Source: [Clostridium] symbiosum | Lineage (GTDB): Bacteria > Bacillota > Clostridia > Lachnospirales > Lachnospiraceae | Length of the DNA: 53,614 nt | Reading direction: 5' to 3' | Assembly (NCBI GenBank): GCA_021769625.1 | Contig: JAETSN010000026.1 | Location: 1-53,614, forward strand | Shown here: one piece after another, positions 47,724 to 53,614 of the stretch | Layout: each line of letters begins with the position of its first letter | Position numbering within the stretch: position 1 is the stretch's first letter | Notes under the pieces: generated by a model | What the model was told of the DNA's origin: nothing | The model's database searches: none | The model's input: the letters and a program-made list of their open reading frames with translations, nothing else | Position numbers and translations under genes: made by a program

Positions 47724-47741
47724 GGGGCGGAAAACCGCCCC
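47724..47741. terminator. Bidirectional terminator between GNAT and S1-domain genes
   Basis: Perfect stem GGGGCGG-aaaa-CCGCCCC, followed on the plus strand by TAAAGTTTTGTTT. It separates two convergent genes. Confidence 0.7.
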
Positions 47742-47752
47742 TAAAGTTTTGT

Positions 47753-48685
47753 TTAAAGGTTCTGCTTAATAATCCGGGTGATGATCCCCACCGCCACGTT
47801 TCTGTCCTCATCTATATGCGTAACGACAAAGGAGACATGATCTTTTTTCCCGACTGTACGGCTGTCATAACAGGAATGTGCGATAGCGTTGACACCGATG
47901 GAGAGCCGCACAAATACCGTGCCTTTGTGGATGTCTTCAACCGTCCCGGCATATTTGCCCTGCACTTTGCATTTTCTCATGTTTTCGATACTGGTGTTGC
48001 CTTCCACGCTTTTCACATCTGCTTTGACAGAGACGTGATCTGGATCTTCCACCTGGACACTTAAAATGCGGACCAGGATATGCTCTCCCACATGGAAGCG
48101 GTCACGGGCATCCCCCATCCAGTCAAAGGACAGGTCACGGGCCAGAATGGAGGTTTCCACACCAAAAATTTCAGCCCGGACGACTTTTTCCGCAACGGCA
48201 ATGACTCTGGCCTGTACGACACGGTCTTCAAAGATCTTGGGCAAGCCGGAGGAATCTTTGTCCAGATAAAAGATCTGGCGTTTCTTCAGCATGGCATCTT
48301 TCCGGCTGGCAACGATGCTGCGCGTTTTAGACTCTAACCCCTTTACGATAAAGTCGATCTCACAGCCGAGCATATTATTGAGGACTTTATTCTGCCGGAG
48401 GGAAATCTCACCATAGTCGTGATCTGCATCCTGAACCAGATTGATCATCATCTCTGTTACAGGAATGACGATCCGGAAATCCTTGTAATAAACAATGGCG
48501 ATCAGACTGCCGGCTTCCGTCTTTTCAATCCCGCCCAGCATCCCGGTCAGGATCTTGCGTGTGCGGTAAGCATTCTGGATGTCGTGCCAGGCCATCTCCG
48601 CCTTTAACTGGGCAGTTTCTACCGCTATATCGGAATCCAGTGTCAGTATTGGTACGTTTGTGATTTTGATTTGTTCGTTTGCCAT
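47753..48685 (-). CDS. Protein with three S1-type RNA-binding domains
   Basis: A 310-residue protein with S1-like repeats at about residues 42-120 (LTGMLGGIEKTEAG), 155-225 (VVQARVIAVAEKVVRAEIFG) and 240-305 (VQGKYAGTVEDIHKGTVFVRL). S1 domains bind single-stranded RNA. In a conjugation operon just after VirD4, it could act on the element's mRNAs. It might act on the attenuated leaders, but that is speculation. The start has AAAGGAG. Confidence 0.85.
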   Translation of the reverse strand: MANEQIKITNVPILTLDSDIAVETAQLKAEMAWHDIQNAYRTRKILTGMLGGIEKTEAGSLIAIVYYKDFRIVIPVTEMMINLVQDADHDYGEISLRQNKVLNNMLGCEIDFIVKGLESKTRSIVASRKDAMLKKRQIFYLDKDSSGLPKIFEDRVVQARVIAVAEKVVRAEIFGVETSILARDLSFDWMGDARDRFHVGEHILVRILSVQVEDPDHVSVKADVKSVEGNTSIENMRKCKVQGKYAGTVEDIHKGTVFVRLSIGVNAIAHSCYDSRTVGKKDHVSFVVTHIDEDRNVAVGIITRIIKQNL

Positions 48686-48700
48686 AAATGTACTCCTTTC

Positions 48701-50662
48701 TCAAGACATGATTGAATTTTTATCTAAAGGAACCATATCGGAAGAACCACTCCAGCAGTCATCTGGAGGTGCTGCAGGTTCATATTCCGGTTCCTGATAA
48801 ACAGGCTGTGTGACCGGGGCGGCCGGTTCTTTTCTGGGGCGTCCGGAAGAAGCCGGGCGCGGGCGGCGTGGCTTGGGCGGCGGTTTTGGAAGATAATCGT
48901 ATTCATCTGTCCTGCCGTCCTCACGCCATTTGGGAATATGGTCAGAGGCTTTTTTCGGGATGAGCTTCTTTGCATCCGGATGCAGGGTGAAATCATATTT
49001 TTCCACCTTGAGCACTTTCTGGCCTCTGAGGATGATCAGTGCGGTATCCAGTGGGAGCCGGAGAATCTCATCGGGAGTGAGCAGTTTCCTTTTCCCGATG
49101 GACTGGGTTTTCCGGTACTCCGGCGTATAGTCGGATACCCTCCAGGTATTGAGCTGCTTTGCCTCTGAACTGACACCGACGGTGACATCACCGGTGCGGT
49201 CAGAGATAAAGGAAGCGGTAACAGCGTCTGTACAGCCAAGAAAAAGCTGGGTGTCGCAGTTGCCGATAATTTCCTGCCACTGGTTTAAGGGATAGCGGTT
49301 CTGCATCTGGGGAAGGTTCTGGAAGATACAGGAAATACTAAGCCCCCTGGAACGGCACACGGAAATTTTCTTATTCAGCTCCAGAATGGCGCCTGTGTTT
49401 GCCAGTTCGTCCGCCAGGATATGTACAGGCACCGGCAGCCGTCCGTTCTCCCCATTTTTGTCTGCATAACGCACCAGTTTGATAAATACGAAGGTCATAA
49501 ACAGGGAGGACAGGAAATCAAAGGTGCTGTCCTGGTCGGAGGTGATGCAGAAGTAAGCGCATTTTTCTTTCCCGGGAAGTGTCAGGTCAATTTCGTCGTA
49601 GGACGTGATCTGGCGGATCAGCTTATTCTGGAAAACCTGCAGCCTGGCCCCAAGTCCGATGATGACACCGGAACGCACGGTATCACTGGCCTGCTTGTAG
49701 ATGCAGTAGGGCACTTTGGCAGGGTGGCTTACGGGAAGCAGGTCAAAGAGGCTGTTCAGCTCTTTTTCGGAGCTGAGCGTCAGCAGTTTGTAAACCTGCC
49801 CGATATTTTTGGATTCCGGCGGGAAGCCCTGTTCTACATAGAGGACAAGGGCTTTCAGCAGGTTCAGCTCCGCATTGTCCCAGAAATGGTCGCCTTTGGC
49901 GGAGCCGGTATTCTGGATGATGACATCGGAAAATACCTGCGCCATTGTTTCCTGCCCGCCGATCTCCATAAGGCAGTTCCAGGCATCGGAGTTCTCCGGA
50001 TTTACCAGATTGAAACAGCGGACAGTGTAGCCTTCGTTCTCCAGGTAACCTGCCATACTTTCATAAAGCTCGGATTTTGGGTCAGTAATGATCAGGCTCT
50101 CCCCGCGGGCAACGCACTGGAAGATCATATTTCTGGCAAAGGCCCTGGATTTCATGGAGCCGCTGGCACCATACACGGCGATATTCCGGTTCATCCGCGT
50201 TTCATAAGGAAGGCAGACGGCTTTCCCGTTGAGCTTTCCCAGGATGGTGCCTTTGTTTTTCTTTATGTTGTCAGTCAGCTCCAGAACTTTATACATTTCA
50301 TCCGGCGTCATAAAACCGGATGTGCCGTAAGTGCCTTTGGCGGAATAGTTCAGGTTCCGTTCTTTATCAAACACTTCCCCGTTCCGGTCATATCCCATCC
50401 GCATCAGCAGGAAGATGAGCAGGCCGAGAACGAGGAGGCATGAAAAAATTCCATACAGGTTGTACGGGAAAAAGGTGAGCGCCTTCAGGCACATCTGCGG
50501 GTGAGGGGAAGGGGCCTGTGGGTAAGTGCCGTTTCCGGCGAAATTTCCCGCGGCACTCCAGACCTGGTAGTTGCGGATAAACTGTGCCGTATAGCCGCCC
50601 GCATACAGAAGGCACAGGCATATGGGAAGGAGAAAAATCAGCTTCCACCATTTACGGTTCAT
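48701..50662 (-). CDS. virD4: VirD4/TraG-like coupling protein
   Basis: A 653-residue protein of the CD1115 type. Two N-terminal membrane segments (about 8-28 and 68-88) precede the ATPase: Walker A GASGSMKS (165-172) and Walker B LADE (D418-E419). A Pro/Arg-rich tail follows. It links the relaxosome to the channel and pumps DNA. The start has AAAGGGG and overlaps the upstream gene by 11 bases. No relaxase is in the window. Confidence 0.9.
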   Translation of the reverse strand: MNRKWWKLIFLLPICLCLLYAGGYTAQFIRNYQVWSAAGNFAGNGTYPQAPSPHPQMCLKALTFFPYNLYGIFSCLLVLGLLIFLLMRMGYDRNGEVFDKERNLNYSAKGTYGTSGFMTPDEMYKVLELTDNIKKNKGTILGKLNGKAVCLPYETRMNRNIAVYGASGSMKSRAFARNMIFQCVARGESLIITDPKSELYESMAGYLENEGYTVRCFNLVNPENSDAWNCLMEIGGQETMAQVFSDVIIQNTGSAKGDHFWDNAELNLLKALVLYVEQGFPPESKNIGQVYKLLTLSSEKELNSLFDLLPVSHPAKVPYCIYKQASDTVRSGVIIGLGARLQVFQNKLIRQITSYDEIDLTLPGKEKCAYFCITSDQDSTFDFLSSLFMTFVFIKLVRYADKNGENGRLPVPVHILADELANTGAILELNKKISVCRSRGLSISCIFQNLPQMQNRYPLNQWQEIIGNCDTQLFLGCTDAVTASFISDRTGDVTVGVSSEAKQLNTWRVSDYTPEYRKTQSIGKRKLLTPDEILRLPLDTALIILRGQKVLKVEKYDFTLHPDAKKLIPKKASDHIPKWREDGRTDEYDYLPKPPPKPRRPRPASSGRPRKEPAAPVTQPVYQEPEYEPAAPPDDCWSGSSDMVPLDKNSIMS

Positions 50663-51758
50663 GTAAAAACCCCTTTCTGAATTTCATCAGGTCAATACTG
50701 GAAAAACGGATGTCGGCGGATAAGTATTCCTTCAGGACGGGAAGCTGGAAGTCAAAACAGATCAGGTTCCCGCAGGTGCCGTACACATTCAGCCCGGTAT
50801 TGAAACGGTTGATTCGCTGCATGTCAAAATCATAGGCGAGGATGGTGGGGGTGCCGTCCGGGGATACGGCATCATGTTCTATGGGAATATCACCCCTGGG
50901 GCTGCCCTGGTCAGAGAGCAGAAGCTGGTTTAGCTGCGCCATCATTTTGGGGTTATACAGCAGCCGCAGCAGCGTTTCCCCCTGGAAGTCGCTGGTGAGG
51001 AAATGGAAATGCTCAAAGGAGGTATCTAGCATAAAGAGGCTTCGCCTGTAGCCTCCTGTGCTGGTCAGCAGCTTTAATGCCGTTCCCATGTCATCCCCAA
51101 ACATGACGGCCCGGATTTTGGGATGTCCCGGGTAAGGGTATCCCTGCAGGTAATGCTGCAGGAAGGCGTTGAGCCGGACTTCGGTTTTATACTCCCATTT
51201 CAGGACGCCGCCTCCGGTGTTATAGACGGCAAATACACATTGCGGGGCTAAAAGGATTCCCATGCTCCTGGAATTTTTGATCTTGGTTGTTACTTCTCCC
51301 AGTTCCTTTATTTCACGGGAGGAATAAAACAGCGGAAGGCTTCGCAAATCTATGGAAGCGGCTTCGCGTTCTTTTGTGAAGATCCCCGGTTTCTGGTCAG
51401 GATAAAAGGGAATGCCGGAATGAAGCAGTGTCAGGTATGTCTGGGCTTTCTGGTGAAGCCGGAGACGTCTGGAAGGTTCACTGCGGATCCGGCTGGTTTC
51501 CGTATTCCCGGTCAGGTAACACTGAAAACGTTCGGGATAACAGGAGAGCAGCATTTCTTTGGATCGTCCGGTAAGCCGGTATCCCCTGAGCCTGTCCCTG
51601 TAATGGGTGCGGATCAGTTTTTCTGCTTTTAATTCGGTGATCACCTTTTCCGCATAGGATGGGCTGGAAAAGAACCTCTCTGTCTGTCCGGATGGAAACT
51701 CCCCGCATATTCCGATCAATTCCAGAAAACGGGCCTTTTGGGTGTCGGGCTTTATCAA
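50652..51758 (-). CDS. Unrecognised protein with winged-helix-like N-terminus
   Basis: A 368-residue protein. The N-terminal part (FLELIGICGEFPSG...YAEKVITELKAEKLIRTHYRDRLRGYRLTGR) looks like a winged-helix DNA-binding domain; the rest has no recognised fold. The start is TTG at 51758 with GAGGTG at 8 bases; another TTG at 51794 lacks a ribosome site. It overlaps virD4 and may be a relaxosome or replication accessory. Confidence 0.65.
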   Translation of the reverse strand: MIKPDTQKARFLELIGICGEFPSGQTERFFSSPSYAEKVITELKAEKLIRTHYRDRLRGYRLTGRSKEMLLSCYPERFQCYLTGNTETSRIRSEPSRRLRLHQKAQTYLTLLHSGIPFYPDQKPGIFTKEREAASIDLRSLPLFYSSREIKELGEVTTKIKNSRSMGILLAPQCVFAVYNTGGGVLKWEYKTEVRLNAFLQHYLQGYPYPGHPKIRAVMFGDDMGTALKLLTSTGGYRRSLFMLDTSFEHFHFLTSDFQGETLLRLLYNPKMMAQLNQLLLSDQGSPRGDIPIEHDAVSPDGTPTILAYDFDMQRINRFNTGLNVYGTCGNLICFDFQLPVLKEYLSADIRFSSIDLMKFRKGFLHEP

Positions 51759-51831
51759 ATAAGCATCACCTCTGTTCAAAAAATACCTAAGCAAGCCTAT
51801 ACTTGGGTAAAAGGGTTTCTTTTGGAAGCAT

Positions 51832-51857
51832 AAAAAACAGGGAAAACAGGTTCCCTG
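51832..51857 (-). terminator. Terminator after the DUF6100-like gene
   Basis: Minus-strand CAGGGAA-cctgt-TTTCCCTG followed by TTTTTT, between two genes of the same operon direction. Confidence 0.75.
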
Positions 51858-51896
51858 AAGCAGTTTTTACCCATGTCGGAAAACGGGCTGAAAAAA

Positions 51897-52568
51897 TCAT
51901 GAAATTTCCGATATGGTTTCCAGGCGGCCCATACGGCTGTCTACCCATGCCGGAAACACGGATTTCTCCATGATATAGACTACAGTGTAGTCTTTTTCGC
52001 CTAATTCTGTTGTATGGTAGGAATCGCAGAACAGCCCGGTGTCATCCAGGAGGACATAGGCCGCTATCGTATCCAGAATCTGTTTAAATTCCAGGTTATC
52101 GTAATCCCGGATTCTCTGCCGGGAAAGCGCCCGGTCATATACCTGGCTGAAGCAGACAACACAATCCTGATACAGGGACAGGCTGTGGTTTTTTAAGTAT
52201 TCCTGCAATACATAGTTTAACGGCTCATGGAGAAAGGCAGTGTTGGTCCTGAGCTTCCGTCTGGGAAGCAGGCCGGGGAGCGTGACCGCCAGGATGCCGT
52301 TTTCAGAGGAAATGGAAATCCCCTGGGCATCCGCAGCAAGCTTCATGTAGTCATTTTTGCCGGAAAGGTCTGTGATATAGACCAGGTTCCTGAGCTGGCA
52401 TGCAATCCGCTCTGCCCGGAGCGCTGCGTCGGTACTCAGTGCCTCATAATTTTCCCCGTACTTCTGCACGTCTGTTGCTTTTAAGGCAAACAGGATGTTG
52501 TTCAGCTTGAGGATTTCATTTTCTATGCCCTGCAGTCTTTGGTAGATGGTTTTGGTGTTTGGCTTCAT
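51897..52568 (-). CDS. DUF6100-like protein
   Basis: A 223-residue protein with a helical N-terminus (TIYQRLQGIENEILKLNNILFAL) and a beta-rich C-terminus. The overall look matches DUF6100 proteins of clostridial mobile elements, but this is from memory. The start overlaps the upstream stop (ATGA) and has AGAGGTG. It is coupled to the DUF5697-like gene. No function is known. Confidence 0.6.
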   Translation of the reverse strand: MKPNTKTIYQRLQGIENEILKLNNILFALKATDVQKYGENYEALSTDAALRAERIACQLRNLVYITDLSGKNDYMKLAADAQGISISSENGILAVTLPGLLPRRKLRTNTAFLHEPLNYVLQEYLKNHSLSLYQDCVVCFSQVYDRALSRQRIRDYDNLEFKQILDTIAAYVLLDDTGLFCDSYHTTELGEKDYTVVYIMEKSVFPAWVDSRMGRLETISEIS

Positions 52569-53101
52569 GGCACCTCTTTCTTTTTATAGTAGCTGACAGC
52601 TCCATCCGGTTTTACGACACAGTAAGCAAGAACCTCTCCAACGGTAAGCTCCTTTGCCTGGTCTTCGGATTCCAGTACGAGAAGCCGGTTCGTATCCTGT
52701 TCTTTTAGATTCTCAAAGATATGGTTTATCAAAGCTTCCTGTCCTGTACCTACGTAGATGACTTCATACGTCTCATCGTTGGAAAAGAAATGAAGCTTGA
52801 CCGGAAACTCGCCGGCAGTGTGGTAGATGATTGCCTTTTTGAAATCCAGAAGGACCCAGAAAGCAGCAATCATCCCGTAATCAGGGGAAACTGCGGCTTC
52901 CGGGCTGTCGCATAAAAGCCCGGATTCCTTATCGTGGTAGAGCCGGTGCTGTTTTACCAGGCTTGTTATGAGTGATTTTGTAGAATCTTCTTTTTTAGGG
53001 AATAGCTGCAGCACCTGTTCATAGCGCAGGGCATGGTAGGTGGTGATGATCCGCAGCAGCCTGGCGCCTTCCCCTTTGTATATCTGGTCTCGTGTTTTCA
53101 T
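52565..53101 (-). CDS. DUF5697-like protein
   Basis: A 178-residue protein beginning MKTRDQIYKGEGARLLRIIT, with a winged-helix-like first half (YHALRYEQVLQLFPKKEDSTKSLITSLVKQHRLYHD). This matches my memory of DUF5697 proteins, typical of ICEs. It may bind DNA. The start has GGAAGGGAG. It is the first gene after a promoter and leader terminator. Confidence 0.6.
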   Translation of the reverse strand: MKTRDQIYKGEGARLLRIITTYHALRYEQVLQLFPKKEDSTKSLITSLVKQHRLYHDKESGLLCDSPEAAVSPDYGMIAAFWVLLDFKKAIIYHTAGEFPVKLHFFSNDETYEVIYVGTGQEALINHIFENLKEQDTNRLLVLESEDQAKELTVGEVLAYCVVKPDGAVSYYKKKEVP

Positions 53102-53134
53102 GGATGTCTCCCTTCCTATTTTATATAGAAGAAA

Positions 53135-53201
53135 CTATACGTATATCCTTACGTACAATGTACATATACAGCCATGCGTGTGCTGTACGTATAACTGTAA
53201 G
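53135..53201. repeat. ATACGTA-type half-sites upstream of the DUF5697-like gene
   Basis: CTATACGTAT (53135-53144) and CTGTACGTATAACTGTAAG (53183-53201) resemble the repeat near 26962-26989 (CTATACGTATATTGTAAG). Two distant operons may share a regulator. Confidence 0.5.
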
Positions 53202-53234
53202 TATGGCTTGCTGCCAGTTTTGGTTTATGGGTAC

Positions 53235-53260
53235 AAAAAAAGCACCGGTCAGGGTGCTGG
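53235..53260 (-). terminator. Leader terminator of the 53.1-kb operon
   Basis: Minus-strand AGCACC-loop-GGTGCT followed by seven T, about 20-45 bases after the predicted transcription start. Confidence 0.75.
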
Positions 53261-53286
53261 TAAAAAGAAAACTATAAGCAATACCT

Positions 53287-53315
53287 ATTGTAGCATGGGT
53301 AAAATTACGCTTCAA
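53287..53315 (-). promoter_or_regulatory. Promoter of the DUF5697-like/virD4 operon
   Basis: On the minus strand, TTGAAG (53310-53315) and TACAAT (53287-53292) are 17 bases apart. Confidence 0.7.
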
Positions 53316-53359
53316 TCGCAGAAGCGGGCCAATGCTGTGCCAAAACTGCGAAGCTTGCC

Positions 53360-53614
53360 TTATTCCGGGAAAAACTGGTTCAGGATATTGACGGTTTCTT
53401 TTGCCGTATATCCCCAGAGTATCGTACTCAGTGCCTCAATAGCGTCACGACGTTTCCGGTAATAGGTCCGGTAGGAGATATTGCTGATGTGAGGTTCTAG
53501 TTTTTCGATGATTTCATCGGTATTTTTCAGCTCCTGCGGGGACAGAAACGCATAGTAGAGGATCCAGTAATATTGTTCCCCATGCTTATGACTGCTCCTA
53601 AGCAGGTCAACAGA
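53360..53614 (-). CDS. Partial gene, unrecognised (5' end outside the window)
   Basis: An open frame of 84 codons reaching the window edge and ending in TAA at 53360. It encodes a basic, Tyr-rich helical stretch (ISYRTYYRKRRDAIEALSTILWG) that could be an HTH region like those of ArpU or sigma-type phage regulators. The beginning is missing, so no firm call is possible. Confidence 0.55.
   Translation of the reverse strand, partial: SVDLLRSSHKHGEQYYWILYYAFLSPQELKNTDEIIEKLEPHISNISYRTYYRKRRDAIEALSTILWGYTAKETVNILNQFFPE

Noticed and set aside
49421-50443. A 340-codon plus-strand open frame
   Set aside because: Antisense to virD4; no ribosome site or recognisable motif.
1-53614. An origin of transfer, relaxase or integrase
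   Set aside because: No relaxase motifs, tyrosine or serine recombinase motifs, or convincing oriT-like inverted repeat near virD4 were found; these must lie outside the window.

Overview
The window looks like about 54 kb of a large integrative and conjugative element (ICE) in a Gram-positive gut clostridium, probably Lachnospiraceae. The case rests on strong AGGAGG ribosome sites with some TTG and GTG starts, and on a conjugation gene set of the Tn1549/CD11xx type: a VirD4-like coupling protein, a VirB4 ATPase with a fused PrgI-like head, a VirB6-like membrane protein, a secreted lysozyme/C39 peptidase and a large surface adhesin with a sortase-like tail. The genus cannot be fixed from sequence alone. 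No integrase, relaxase, partition or replication gene and no attachment site is visible, so the ends of the element lie outside the window. There are no rRNA or tRNA genes and no CRISPR array.

Almost all backbone genes are on the minus strand and are best read from high to low coordinates. From 53.6 to 47.75 kb: a partial gene, DUF5697- and DUF6100-like proteins, a winged-helix-like protein, the VirD4-like coupling protein and a triple S1-domain protein. From 41.2 to 24.8 kb: a pilin-like protein, the VirB6-like protein, a membrane protein, the cell-wall hydrolase, a membrane-anchored protein, PrgI-VirB4, the VaFE/Cna-B adhesin, then small proteins and a sigma factor. From 19.9 to 7.6 kb: ssb, a membrane protein, a MoxR-like ATPase with an HExxH/VWA partner, a SpoVT-like regulator, a second sigma factor and a run of unrecognised, often acidic proteins. 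From 7.6 to 0.1 kb: a nonapeptide-repeat protein, NAD-dependent DNA ligase, two cysteine-cluster proteins, an AAA/DUF4143 ATPase and a DUF2786-like protein.

Other modules interrupt this backbone. On the plus strand these are a YaiI-family gene with a partly duplicated neighbour (20.0-22.1 kb), a regulator with AT-rich membrane and cysteine-rich genes (41.4-44.8 kb), a Ku plus ATP-dependent ligase pair (44.9-46.7 kb) and a GNAT acetyltransferase (47.2 kb). On the minus strand they are a lone DUF6088/AbiEi-like gene, an XRE/ImmA-IrrE/PIN-like three-gene module (22.1-24.2 kb) and a probable type I toxin-antitoxin locus (46.7-47.0 kb).

The most unusual theme is transcription control. Each of four recognisable minus-strand operon promoters is followed at once by one to three terminator-like hairpins before the first gene. 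Two of these leaders, 12 kb apart, share a conserved RNA core (a small hairpin, then ACACGCA(A)GTTTA(A/G)GTTTG). More hairpins with U-tracts sit between genes inside the operons. This suggests that regulated attenuation or processive antitermination controls the element. Domain names come from motif recognition by eye; no database search or folding was run.
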